From assembly GCA_039190005.1 (NCBI GenBank), contig JBCCYM010000041.1:1-16335 (forward strand): DNA of 16,335 nucleotides, given 5' to 3'. The DNA comes from JBCCYM01 sp039190005 (GTDB lineage: Bacteria > Pseudomonadota > Gammaproteobacteria > UBA12402). The notes under the pieces are model-generated. The model was not told the origin of the DNA. It saw nothing but the letters and a program-made list of their open reading frames with translations, and made no database searches. Of this stretch, positions 1-6,767 are shown piece by piece. Position 1 is the first letter of the stretch; the number at the start of each line of letters is the position of its first letter. Both the position numbers and the translations under genes were made by a program.

Positions 1-69
1 CGTCATCCCTATATGAAAATTCATAAAGATAGTCTTAAGAATTCTGGATACAATATAGTTGAATGTTAG
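1..69 (+). CDS. Possible 3' end of a gene that begins before the window
   Basis: The first frame is open from base 1 to a TAG at 67-69 and reads as 22 residues ending in SGYNIVEC. It has no start codon within the window except an internal ATG, so if real it is the C-terminus of a gene lying to the left. The peptide is too short for a family to be recognised. Everything between it and about 219 is broken in all forward frames, so this edge looks like decayed or non-coding sequence. A chance open frame is equally possible. Confidence 0.2.
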   Translation, partial: RHPYMKIHKDSLKNSGYNIVEC

Positions 70-218
70 AATCAGAGTAAACTATATATTTATCATGGAT
101 AGCAAACTGAGCGCTTACGCTATTTTCGAAACAATGGCGCCCATGTGTTTTATTGAGTATGAAATGACATAAAACAAAGTATTTCCAATAAAAAGGTTAA
201 AAGAGCGCATTAGACTAG
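70..218. other. Degenerate or non-coding AT-rich stretch
   Basis: There is no gene here that I can defend. A short + frame (TTG at 59 to TAA at 172) and a 53-codon minus-strand frame without a start codon (about 193 down to 47) are open, but neither peptide resembles a known family. The stretch precedes an ATPase-like remnant and may be the decayed 5' part of that gene. Confidence 0.3.
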
Positions 219-566
219 CTATATTATTCAGATAATTTTAAAGATGCTTATAATACACTATTGACATTAAAACCCGCTGTTAATACTTATTGGTCAGAAA
301 TGGTTAAACAAATTCTTTTTGCTATTACTGAAAATGACACAACTAGTTTGGCCAAATTAGAAGAAGTACTCAAGATTAGCAGACATACTATTGCCAGTGT
401 TTTTGACGCTTTAGAAAAAACGGAGCTGCTTATCAAAATACCTGCATATGGGTCAAATATGAATAATGTAAATTTCCTTAACTCGCGTCATTTTTGTCTA
501 TACCTACTGCACTTCAAGATGGGTAGATGCTTTTCTGCAACAATACCGTATCAACAAATCGATTAA
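219..566 (+). pseudogene. Remnant of an ATPase-like gene (C-terminal region fragment)
   Basis: An open frame follows a TAG at 216-218; the first usable start is TTG at 261. Its middle part, with the phrases AKLEEVLKISRHTIASVFDA, LEKTELLIKIPAYGSN and similar, resembles the winged-helix-like region after the ATPase core of bacterial AAA proteins of the DUF4143-like type. Those proteins are usually about 400 residues. Here no Walker A or B motif is present, the upstream sequence is broken by stops, and after residue ~70 the reading drifts into sequence that overlaps the 3' end of the convergent acetyltransferase gene. I therefore read it as a truncated remnant, not a working gene. The family call rests on remembered motif resemblance and is tentative; a small standalone helix-turn-helix protein is the alternative. 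Confidence 0.4.
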
Positions 567-1017
567 ATTTGAACCCAACATTTGTTAAGCATCCTTTTTC
601 TTGAAAGCCAAATTTCTTATGTAAGTTGATAGAAGACGCACTATTTTCCCAGATAGCAATACGGGCAATAATTTCTTTAATAGTTTTATCTTGACATGCT
701 TTTAAAAGATTTTCTAATAAGCGCGCGCCTATCCCCTTTTGAGTGTGTTGAGGGTGCACATAAACAGAATCTTCTACAGTAGACTTATAAGCACAACGTT
801 GATGATAAGGACGGACATAAGCAAATCCAACGACCTCTTCTCTCAAACGAGCGACAATAAATGGCATCTCAATATGCCGTTGCCATCGCTCAATCAATTC
901 TTTTGCATGAGGTGCTTTTATCTCAAACGTGGCTAGCGTATTCTCAACATAAAATTGATAAATGGCAGCTATGTCCAAGAAGTCAGTTTCATGTACAACT
1001 TCAATATTAATTGACAA
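514..1017 (-). CDS. GNAT N-acetyltransferase, phosphinothricin acetyltransferase-like
   Basis: This 167-residue protein has the layout of the PAT/methionine-sulfoximine acetyltransferase branch of the GNAT superfamily. These enzymes transfer acetyl from acetyl-CoA to the amino group of small substrates in the cytoplasm. The N-terminal part has IYQFYVENTLATFE (residues 19-32), typical of the family. The segment VEDSVYVHPQHTQKGIGARL (81-100) holds the likely catalytic acid (E82) and the acetyl-CoA pyrophosphate loop Q-K-G-I-G-A (93-98). NLHKKFGF (131-138) is the usual C-terminal motif. The start is TTG at 1017, preceded 9 nt upstream by AAGG; no ATG lies in frame upstream near it. The gene diverges from the VOC gene at 1077 across a 59-bp gap. 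The natural substrate cannot be told from sequence. Confidence 0.85.
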   Translation of the reverse strand: MSINIEVVHETDFLDIAAIYQFYVENTLATFEIKAPHAKELIERWQRHIEMPFIVARLREEVVGFAYVRPYHQRCAYKSTVEDSVYVHPQHTQKGIGARLLENLLKACQDKTIKEIIARIAIWENSASSINLHKKFGFQEKGCLTNVGFKFNRFVDTVLLQKSIYPS

Positions 1018-1058
1018 AACTATAAACCTTATTACACTGTTTTCATAATCAGCTATTA

Positions 1059-1064
1059 TATAAT
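1059..1064 (+). promoter_or_regulatory. Candidate -10 box for the VOC gene
   Basis: A perfect TATAAT lies 12 nt before the ATG at 1077, which would put the transcription start about 6 nt from the start codon. No good -35 box is visible at the right spacing, so this is a weak call. If correct, the transcript is nearly leaderless. Confidence 0.3.
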
Positions 1065-1076
1065 AGAGAAAAAAGC

Positions 1077-1505
1077 ATGCAACAACGTTTAAGCATCATT
1101 ACATTAGGCGTTTCAGATATTGCCAGATCAAAGAAATTTTATGACGCTCTGGGCTGGCAGGCAGCCGATAAGGAAAATAATGATATTATCGCTTATAATC
1201 TCCAGCACATGACACTAGCACTTTATCCAAAAGATAAGCTTGCCGAAGACGCGCACATCTCAATGAACAATAGTGGCTATTCAAATTTCACACTGGCTTA
1301 TAATGTCAATTCTGAAGAAGAAGTTAACGCCACGTTAATTGAAGCACAAAAGGCTGGCGCCAAAATTGTAAAACCGGCACAAAAAGTTTTCTGGGGTGGT
1401 TATTCCGCTTACTTTGCTGATCCGGATAATTTTCTCTGGGAAGTCGCCTACAATCCTTTTTCAACATTAGGTCCCAACGGAGAATTTCAGTGGGGCGGTT
1501 TATAG
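1077..1505 (+). CDS. VOC (glyoxalase/bleomycin-resistance/dioxygenase) superfamily protein
   Basis: The 142-residue protein shows the paired beta-alpha-beta-beta-beta units of the vicinal oxygen chelate fold. It begins with ITLGVSDIARSKKFYDALGW (residues 8-27) and closes with GGYSAYFADPDNFLWEVAYN, where the late Glu of WEV is a usual metal ligand. The first-strand metal histidine of glyoxalase I is absent: the sequence is ITLGV. This is not a classical glyoxalase I, and the metal site may be changed or lost. The length fits single-domain VOC proteins. A purine-rich AGAGAA sits before the ATG. It diverges from the acetyltransferase gene and converges on the SMP-30-like gene 46 bp downstream. 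The substrate is unknown. Confidence 0.85.
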   Translation: MQQRLSIITLGVSDIARSKKFYDALGWQAADKENNDIIAYNLQHMTLALYPKDKLAEDAHISMNNSGYSNFTLAYNVNSEEEVNATLIEAQKAGAKIVKPAQKVFWGGYSAYFADPDNFLWEVAYNPFSTLGPNGEFQWGGL

Positions 1506-1551
1506 TTTTTTATGCTCAGAATGACATTTTTGGCATAATGAACATATTTTT

Positions 1552-2487
1552 CTACCCCAGCTTGCTACGGTAAATCGCTTTGTCGGCGGTAATATACAAA
1601 TAGCCGTTACAAGGTGTTAAATTCACCGCACCACCTGGTATCTTGATAATGTCAATCAGTCTACCATTAGGGGCATAATGATGTATGCCATCACCCGCGG
1701 CAACATATAATTGACCGTTAGGTAAGATAATAAAACCATCGGGAATACCTGGCGAAACTGTCTCCAATTTTTCAAGTGTCCCCAACTGTACCGGTGTTTG
1801 TAATTTTATTTTATAGATACCATGCGAATCATATGGGTTGTCAGGATCACCGGATTTTCCATCAACCGCGGCAGTATCCCCCACATATAAGTATTTTTCA
1901 TCGGGTGAAAGCGCCAAACCATGGGGCATTATAAACGCGGTACTTAATCGCCTCAATTGACGTGACGCGATGGCATACGCGTACACCGCGTTTAATAATT
2001 GTGGCTTTGGCTTAAAACCTTGGTTGTAACCATAATCCGGATCACTAAAATAAATCACTCCACCCTTAGAAACAATAACTTTATTTGGTGAATTAAATGG
2101 CTTACCATGAAATTTATCTACCACGACAGTCTGCTTGGCTGTTTTAAGATCAATCTGAAAAATACCACCCGGTGAATTTTTATTGCCCTGCTCTGCCGCT
2201 AACAAAGCTTTGCCACCTGGCGCTAACCACATGCCATTGGTCATATTCGCATCTTTAATAAAGGTATGAACCTTGTTTGTTCTTAGATCAAGATACATGA
2301 TCGATGTATGTGGTATTTTACCAGCTTGGAAATCGGGTTTAGTCGCATAGTAAAGCCTATCCTGACGGGCAACACACACCGGACCTTCATGCGCATTGGT
2401 TGTGACAATTTTTTCTAGCATTGCCGCAGTTGCTTGAGTAATAACAGCAACGCATAGTACCACTGTATAAAATATTTTTCTTATCAT
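1552..2487 (-). CDS. Secreted SMP-30/gluconolactonase-like beta-propeller protein
   Basis: This 311-residue protein begins with a clear signal peptide: MIRK, a hydrophobic stretch VVLCVAVITQ, then ATAA at about 19-22. The mature protein should be exported. The remainder is an SMP-30/LRE-type six-bladed propeller. EGPVC (E34) matches the EGPVW metal-ligand motif; FNSPNKV matches the NxPN motif; GVIYFSDPDYGY, MPHGLALSPDEKYLYVGDT and GIPDGFIILPNGQLYVA are later blades with the usual metal Asp positions. The family hydrolyses sugar lactones or related esters using a divalent cation. A strong AGAGGA lies just upstream of the ATG at 2487. The gene is monocistronic between two + strand genes. The true substrate and whether it is catalytic remain open. 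Confidence 0.85.
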   Translation of the reverse strand: MIRKIFYTVVLCVAVITQATAAMLEKIVTTNAHEGPVCVARQDRLYYATKPDFQAGKIPHTSIMYLDLRTNKVHTFIKDANMTNGMWLAPGGKALLAAEQGNKNSPGGIFQIDLKTAKQTVVVDKFHGKPFNSPNKVIVSKGGVIYFSDPDYGYNQGFKPKPQLLNAVYAYAIASRQLRRLSTAFIMPHGLALSPDEKYLYVGDTAAVDGKSGDPDNPYDSHGIYKIKLQTPVQLGTLEKLETVSPGIPDGFIILPNGQLYVAAGDGIHHYAPNGRLIDIIKIPGGAVNLTPCNGYLYITADKAIYRSKLG

Positions 2488-2645
2488 ACTATCCTCTCAT
2501 ATTTTCATCAGTCTTTAAGCTAAAAATTGCGGTTAATCGAAAAAGTAACAATACAACATCTTGATTTACCGTGATTTTTAGGATTATATTACAATTTCTA
2601 AGCACATCAAGTTTTTGATAAATCTTATTATTCCAACAACCAAAG

Positions 2646-2671
2646 TGGTTCCTGAGCCTGCCGAAGGGAGC
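2646..2671. repeat. Isolated degenerate copy of the CTTCGACAGGCTCAGG-type repeat
   Basis: The stretch reads TGGTTCCTGAGCCTGCCGAA followed by GGGAGC. It corresponds to the minus-orientation form of the repeat that occurs in tandem at 11445-11540, where the motif is GGTCCCTGAGCCTG. The flanks do not match the other copies. Confidence 0.6.
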
Positions 2672-2750
2672 GCAAACTCAGAGGCATCAGATTGATTTAG
2701 ATAGTGAAATAAAAATTGACGCGGTCACCTAACAATTCCTAACCATCAAG

Positions 2751-2778
2751 TTGAGATTTCTGCTATTTTATTTATAAT
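2751..2778 (+). promoter_or_regulatory. Sigma-70-type promoter for the lpxO-like gene
   Basis: TTGAGA (2751-2756) and a perfect TATAAT (2773-2778) are separated by 16 nt. Transcription would begin near 2785, leaving a leader of about 25 nt. The leader lacks a clear Shine-Dalgarno sequence and contains ATGTAA (2801-2806), a start followed at once by a stop, just before the real ATG at 2810. Confidence 0.55.
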
Positions 2779-2809
2779 ATCCTCCGAGATTAGAACAGAC
2801 ATGTAAATT

Positions 2810-3724
2810 ATGCAAATATTATTATCAGTAAAACTTTGGATTGTTGTCATTTTTCTTCTATCAACCATGTATATACACTATCGTGGTAAAGTAAGATTTC
2901 GATTTTTGCGCCAATTGACCGATCACTCAACCATTTTGGCGCCAATCAACGCGTTTATTTATTTATTCAGCAAAACAGAAAAAGGGCCGTTTATTGATGT
3001 CAATCATTTCCCGGAACTCAATTTACTGCGCGAAAACTGGCAAACCATTCGTCAAGAAGCGCTACAACTGGTTGAAACCAGTGATATAAAATCAGCGACC
3101 AGTTATAACGATGCCGGTTTCAATTCATTTTTTCGTAATGGCTGGAAACGTTTTTATATTAAATGGTATCAAAAAGCGCATCCATCGGCGCAACGCTTAT
3201 GCCCGAAAACACTCGCTCTGATTGAAAAAATACCATCCATTAAATCCGCCATGTTCGCTCAATTATCACCGCAAGGTAAATTGCCAAGACATCGTGATCC
3301 CTACGCCGGTTCTTTACGCTATCACCTTGGTTTGATCACACCAAATGATGATAACTGCCTGATTTACGTTGATGGTCAAGCGTATAGCTGGCGCGATGGC
3401 AAAGATGTGATGTTTGATGAAACCTATATTCATTACGCTTACAACAATACTGAACAAAACAGAGTGATTTTATTCTGCGATATTTACCGACCGATGCGCT
3501 ACAAGTTTGCCGACATGTTTAATGTTTTCTTTTCAAAACTATTATTAGCGGCAGCAATTTCACCCAATACTGAAGAAGACCGCACCGGATTTATTAATAA
3601 AGCATTTAAGTATTTATATGCCATTAGACGATTGGGTAAAAAAATAAAAGCTAAAAACCGCCGCGTTTATTATTTAATAAAATACGCGTTAATACTACTT
3701 ATTATATACCTCATCTTTTTCTAG
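2810..3724 (+). CDS. lpxO: LpxO-like lipid A beta-hydroxylase (aspartyl/asparaginyl beta-hydroxylase family)
   Basis: At 304 residues it is about the length of Salmonella LpxO, a Fe(II)/2-oxoglutarate dioxygenase that hydroxylates the 3'-secondary acyl chain of lipid A at the inner membrane. A hydrophobic N-terminal segment (about 3-20) and a C-terminal one (about 288-304) would anchor the enzyme, with a basic stretch before the C-terminal helix. The catalytic core shows HRDPYAGSLRYHLGL: H161 and D163 with the later H208 (DETYIHYAYN) form the expected iron triad, and R218 (QNRVIL) fits the 2-oxoglutarate-binding arginine. It lies 39 bp upstream of yicC and has its own promoter. A peptide-Asp hydroxylase relative is the alternative, but the membrane anchors favour LpxO. 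Confidence 0.85.
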   Translation: MQILLSVKLWIVVIFLLSTMYIHYRGKVRFRFLRQLTDHSTILAPINAFIYLFSKTEKGPFIDVNHFPELNLLRENWQTIRQEALQLVETSDIKSATSYNDAGFNSFFRNGWKRFYIKWYQKAHPSAQRLCPKTLALIEKIPSIKSAMFAQLSPQGKLPRHRDPYAGSLRYHLGLITPNDDNCLIYVDGQAYSWRDGKDVMFDETYIHYAYNNTEQNRVILFCDIYRPMRYKFADMFNVFFSKLLLAAAISPNTEEDRTGFINKAFKYLYAIRRLGKKIKAKNRRVYYLIKYALILLIIYLIFF

Positions 3725-3763
3725 TCCTTATTTACAAAAACACCCCCCATATAGGAAACAACT

Positions 3764-4630
3764 ATGCCAAAAAGTATGACCGCGTTTGTCACCCAAAAAT
3801 ATAACCATGAACACTATGAATTGATCTGGGAACTGCACTCGGTGAATCATCGTTACCTGGAAGTTAAATTTCATGTGCCGGAAGTATTTTCTGATTTAGA
3901 ACCCGAACTGCGCAAACAACTTAAAGCGCGATTACATCGTGGCAAAATTACCTGTCGCCTACACTATCACCCCAGCATTGGCGCGACGTCTGAAATACAG
4001 ATTAATAGCAAACGCCTAGAAAATTTAGCCGCGCTTCGGCAACAAATTATGACCGTCATGCCTGATATAGCCAGCGGCAGTGTGACAGAACTGCTCAACT
4101 TTCCAGGCACACTGATTGCCAATGGCACTGATTATACCGATAGTAAAAAACACGCGCTTGATCTATTTGAACAAAGCTTGACCGGTCTCATTGAAATTCG
4201 GGAACGCGAAGGCGCAGATATCAGTAAAGTATTACAACAACGTGTTGATCTGATTGAAGTCGAGCTGGCGAAAATACATCAGATGCGCCCTAGCATCATC
4301 AACAAACAAAAAGAGAAACTTGAACAGCGTCTGGAAAGTATAAAAGCTGATATTGATGAGAGTCGGATCAGCCAAGAAATTGTATTTCATTTGCAAAAAC
4401 TGGATGTCGCTGAAGAGCTTGATCGCTTACAAATACACTGCGATGAGATAAAACGTCTACTGCGACAAGCCGCTGTGATTGGTCGTCGGCTTGATTTTTT
4501 ACTTCAGGAATGCAATCGTGAGGCAAACACACTGGCAGCGAAATCAGCCGACGCTGATAGCACCCATGCCGGTATTAACATCAAAGTCACCATTGAAGAA
4601 ATGCGCGAACAAGCGCAGAATATTGAATAA
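3764..4630 (+). CDS. yicC: YicC family endoribonuclease
   Basis: The 288-residue protein matches YicC along its whole length. It opens with MPKSMTAF and the conserved ELHSVNHRYLEVKFHVPE, then LRKQLKARLHRGKITCRL. The C-terminal domain has EELDRLQIHCDEIKRLL, GRRLDFLLQECNREANTLA and KSADADSTHAGINIKVTIEE, the family signature. In E. coli, YicC is reported as an endoribonuclease that promotes decay of the small RNA RyhB. A good AGGA (3753-3756) lies 7 nt before the ATG. It follows the lpxO-like gene on the same strand and could be cotranscribed with it. In many bacteria yicC sits beside gmk; here it does not. It ends facing rpsI across a repeat-filled gap. Confidence 0.93.
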   Translation: MPKSMTAFVTQKYNHEHYELIWELHSVNHRYLEVKFHVPEVFSDLEPELRKQLKARLHRGKITCRLHYHPSIGATSEIQINSKRLENLAALRQQIMTVMPDIASGSVTELLNFPGTLIANGTDYTDSKKHALDLFEQSLTGLIEIREREGADISKVLQQRVDLIEVELAKIHQMRPSIINKQKEKLEQRLESIKADIDESRISQEIVFHLQKLDVAEELDRLQIHCDEIKRLLRQAAVIGRRLDFLLQECNREANTLAAKSADADSTHAGINIKVTIEEMREQAQNIE

Positions 4631-4645
4631 TTAAACACACTTCCT

Positions 4646-4802
4646 GTCATTCCCGCGCAGGCGGGAATCCAGGAGAAAAATGTTTATGCGTTTGGTTTTT
4701 CCTATAGTCAATTAAATCTATTCTAGTTGTCTTATTGGTATTAAGAAAAAATTTTTTATGCCTGTAGTTTTTTCTCTGGATTCCCGCCTGCGCGGGAATG
4801 AC
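4646..4802. mobile_element. MITE-like inverted-repeat element (copy A1)
   Basis: Two perfectly matching 27-bp arms in opposite orientation (4646-4672 and 4776-4802) bound this 157-bp element. Each begins GTCATTCCCGCGCAGGCGGG and continues AATCCAG. Each arm is itself a small palindrome, ATTCCCGC-GCAG-GCGGGAAT, as in dRS3-like repeats. The homology with copy A2 (9770-9878) extends inward past the arms (CCAGGAGAAAAATG on one side, GCCTGTAG on the other). Relative to A2 it has 72 extra bases in the centre (4690-4761), bounded by direct repeats of TTTATGC. There is no coding capacity. Its placement between convergent yicC and rpsI suggests the hairpins could end transcription from either side. Confidence 0.75.
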
Positions 4803-4861
4803 GGGAGGATAGAAATAGAATTTCACCAAAGCGTTACACTCCCACTCTCATCTTGCCGCCA

Positions 4862-4885
4862 ACCTTTTGACAAGACCAGGGACCA
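4862..4885. repeat. Decayed copy of the CTTCGACAAGCTCAGG-type repeat
   Basis: The segment ACCTTTTGACAAGACCAGGG followed by ACCA differs at about four positions from the form CCTTCGACAAGCTCAGGGAC used elsewhere in the window. It lies 14 bp beyond the end of rpsI. I read it as an older, mutated copy, with moderate certainty because of its short length. Confidence 0.4.
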
Positions 4886-4898
4886 CTGCGGTTATTGT

Positions 4899-5294
4899 TT
4901 AACGTTTCGAGAATTGGGTTGCTTTACGCGCCTTATGCAGACCAACTTTTTTACGCTCTACCTTACGGGCATCACGCGTCAGATAACCTTTTTCCTTCAA
5001 CACAGCGCGACAGTTGTCTTCCGCTTGCAGCAAGGCACGAGATACCCCCAAACGCAAGGCGCCAGCTTGTCCACTGATACCCCCGCCGGAGACAGTAGCT
5101 TTAATATCAAAATGATTAAGATTATCAAGCGCTTCTAATGGCTGTTTAACAATCATACGCGCGGTTTCGCGACCAAAATAATCATCTAATGGTTTGCCAT
5201 TGACCACAATATTACCTTTACCCGCGGTAAGAAACACACGCGCGGAAGATGTTTTACGACGACCTGTAGCTTGATAAATTTCTGATGCTGCCAC
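4899..5294 (-). CDS. rpsI: 30S ribosomal protein S9
   Basis: The 131-residue sequence is a full-length S9. It has YQATGRRKTSSARVFL near the N-terminus, GGGISGQAGALRLGVSRALL in the middle, and the ending LTRDARKVERKKVGLHKARK followed by ATQFSKR. The basic C-terminal tail reaches the P-site tRNA in the small subunit. The start codon is GTG (5294-5292), preceded by a strong GAGAGG about 6 nt upstream; no ATG is available nearby. It follows rplM by 19 nt in the conserved rplM-rpsI operon. No terminator with a U tract is visible directly after it; the repeat element at 4646-4802 is the nearest strong hairpin. Confidence 0.98.
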   Translation of the reverse strand: MAASEIYQATGRRKTSSARVFLTAGKGNIVVNGKPLDDYFGRETARMIVKQPLEALDNLNHFDIKATVSGGGISGQAGALRLGVSRALLQAEDNCRAVLKEKGYLTRDARKVERKKVGLHKARKATQFSKR

Positions 5295-5313
5295 GATTCA
5301 CCTCTCCCAATCT

Positions 5314-5742
5314 TTAAATCTTTAATTCTTCCGGACACTGAGCAGCATGTTGATGCTCAGGACCACGATAAACTTTTAACTTCTTTAGCATTTGCCGACC
5401 CAAAGGACCTTTAGGCACCATACCTTTAACGGCGGTTTTGATCACCTCTTCAGGCTTGCTCGCTAACATGTCTTTTAATGTCATTGATTTTATCCCACCG
5501 GGAAAACCAGTATGATGATAATATATTTTATCCTCAGATTTATTACCTGAAGTATATATTTTTTCAGCATTAATCACCACAATATAATCGCCTGTATCAA
5601 CATGAGGCGTGAATTCCGCTTTATGTTTTCCACGCAAACGATGGGCAATAGCCGACGCCAAACGTCCCAAAGACTTACCTTCGGCATCAACGCAATACCA
5701 ATTGCGTTCTACTGTAGCCGGATTTGCAACATATGTACTCAT
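5314..5742 (-). CDS. rplM: 50S ribosomal protein L13
   Basis: The 142-residue length equals that of typical gammaproteobacterial L13. Recognisable parts are RNWYCVDAEGKSLGRLAS, IAHRLRGKHKAEFTPHVDTG, DYIVVINAEKI, YYHHTGFPGG, VKGMVPKGPLGRQMLKKLKV and the ending YRGPEHQHAAQ. L13 is an early-assembling 23S rRNA-binding protein. It is the first gene of the rplM-rpsI operon and has its own promoter at 5782-5810. The ribosome-binding site is poor: only AGAGA about 11 nt upstream of ATG. Confidence 0.98.
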   Translation of the reverse strand: MSTYVANPATVERNWYCVDAEGKSLGRLASAIAHRLRGKHKAEFTPHVDTGDYIVVINAEKIYTSGNKSEDKIYYHHTGFPGGIKSMTLKDMLASKPEEVIKTAVKGMVPKGPLGRQMLKKLKVYRGPEHQHAAQCPEELKI

Positions 5743-5781
5743 TTTTTATTAATCTCTATCAGTTTTTCAAAATGGTTGATC

Positions 5782-5810
5782 ATTCTAGCTTAACTTTTTC
5801 ATAAAAACAA
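5782..5810 (-). promoter_or_regulatory. Sigma-70-type promoter for rplM-rpsI
   Basis: Read on the minus strand, TTGTTT (5810-5805) is followed after 17 nt by TAGAAT (5787-5782). This places the transcription start near 5775 and gives a leader of about 30 nt before the rplM ATG at 5742. The spacing and the -10 match are good. Confidence 0.55.
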
Positions 5811-5880
5811 GTATTTTTTTGGACAGTTGGGGAAATTAGGATGGCATCAACCACAGGGGTAAAAATTCGGCTAATCAAGA

Positions 5881-5908
5881 AAAAACCCCTGGATTCGCCA
5901 GGGGTTTT
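5881..5908 (-). terminator. Rho-independent terminator after the HU-like gene
   Basis: CCCCTGG (5886-5892), loop ATTCG and CCAGGGG (5898-5904) make a perfect 7-bp GC-rich stem. It is flanked by a run of A on the left and TTTT on the right, so on the minus strand the stem is followed by a U tract. It lies 49 bp past the stop of the HU-like gene. The symmetrical flanks mean it might also work in the other direction. Confidence 0.85.
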
Positions 5909-5957
5909 AATCGTTCCAATCGCAATGATTGTGATTTGGTTCGCTTAATAAACCAGT

Positions 5958-6443
5958 TTATACCACATCCTGTAAACCTTTAAGCGCGCGTATTTTGACA
6001 ACTTTCTTCGCTGGTTTCGCTTTAAAGGTAGTCATTTCACCGGTAAACGGATTAATGCCTTTACGCGCAGGACGCTTAGGACGAACCTTAATACCAACTG
6101 TCAATACTCCAGATAAAGTGAATTTACCACAAGATCTTGGTTTAATTGAAGCTTCAACAACGTCACAAAATGCTGTTAAGGCTGTTGCCGCTTGATTACG
6201 AGTAATCCCGGCAGCATCTGACATATGCGCAACAATCTGTGATTTGGTGTAAGGTTTACTGATCGCAGGAAGCTTCTTAACCGCCGCGGTTGTTTTTTTC
6301 TTTACAGTCGTCCGTTTTACTGCTGCTTTTGTTGTTTTCTTTTTAGTAGTTACTTTAGATTTAGCTGCACGCGCAGAAGTTGTTTTTTTCTTTGCGACAA
6401 CTTTCTTTTTAGTTTTAGGTTTAGGTTTAGTTTTTGAAGGCAT
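5958..6443 (-). CDS. HU-family DNA-binding protein with lysine-rich histone H1-like N-terminal tail
   Basis: This 161-residue protein has two parts. Residues 1-60 contain 22 lysines and no acidic residue, in K/T/A/P-rich runs such as KPKPKTKKKVVAKKK, resembling the tails of eukaryotic H1 and bacterial H1-like proteins. Residues from about 63 on form an HU/IHF fold: YTKSQIVAHMSDAAGITRNQ, the dimer helices, and the DNA-clasping beta arm with ARKGINPFTGE, where the Pro that intercalates into DNA is kept. HU alone is about 90 residues, so the tail is an added domain. It likely compacts the nucleoid. A GAGG sits 7 nt before the ATG, and a strong terminator follows. The gene appears to stand alone. 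Confidence 0.9.
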   Translation of the reverse strand: MPSKTKPKPKTKKKVVAKKKTTSARAAKSKVTTKKKTTKAAVKRTTVKKKTTAAVKKLPAISKPYTKSQIVAHMSDAAGITRNQAATALTAFCDVVEASIKPRSCGKFTLSGVLTVGIKVRPKRPARKGINPFTGEMTTFKAKPAKKVVKIRALKGLQDVV

Positions 6444-6767
6444 TTTATTTCCTCATGTTTAATTACCGTTTCTAACCATAACATAACTTTAACAATTTTC
6501 TAGTATTTATTTGAAAAAAATCAACATTTATCTAAAAAAACAAGCATAATCAGTAAATAAAGGGGTTTTATGATCAAAACCACTATTCATCCGTGAAAAA
6601 AAACAACAGTGCGAAACGCCTGTCAAACTCAACAATAAGCTAATCAGTAATATCTTCCTTGATAGCGTTTTTTATTTAGCTGGTCTTTGGTCCAAAAGTC
6701 AAAAAAATACCCTTACCGATGTTTTTATGCAACCAAGCACAATGCGCGTATATCTCATAAATTATAG
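6444..6767. other. Intergenic region, 324 bp
   Basis: The region lies upstream of the HU-like gene and downstream of the lipoprotein gene, both on the minus strand. The part next to the HU-like gene must hold its promoter and the GAGGAAAT ribosome-binding site, but I cannot pick out a convincing -35/-10 pair. A small stem-loop, GGTTTT-ATGATC-AAAACC, is at 6564-6581. No terminator for the lipoprotein gene and no small gene could be supported. Confidence 0.6.

Larger units (their letters stand above)
2488..2809. other. Divergent intergenic region, 322 bp
   Basis: This gap separates the SMP-30-like gene (-) from the LpxO-like gene (+). It holds one degenerate copy of the CTTCGACAGGCTCAGG-type repeat (2646-2671) and a good + strand promoter (2751-2778). 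Neither strand has a convincing small gene. The rest is AT-rich and I see nothing else in it. Confidence 0.7.

Noticed and set aside
47..193. Minus-strand frame of about 53 codons at the left edge
   Set aside because: It has no start codon, no ribosome-binding site and no recognisable motif; it may be chance or decayed sequence.
1506..1551. TTATGC...GCATAA inverted repeat between the convergent VOC and SMP-30-like genes as a terminator
   Set aside because: The stem is only 6 bp, AT-rich, with an 18-nt loop and no proper U tract.
4647..4829. Minus-strand open frame of 60 codons across the repeat element
   Set aside because: It is made of the inverted-repeat arms and their interior, so it is a by-product of element A1 and not a gene.
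6564..6581. GGTTTT-ATGATC-AAAACC stem-loop as a terminator or small RNA
   Set aside because: The stem is weak and no U tract or promoter accompanies it.
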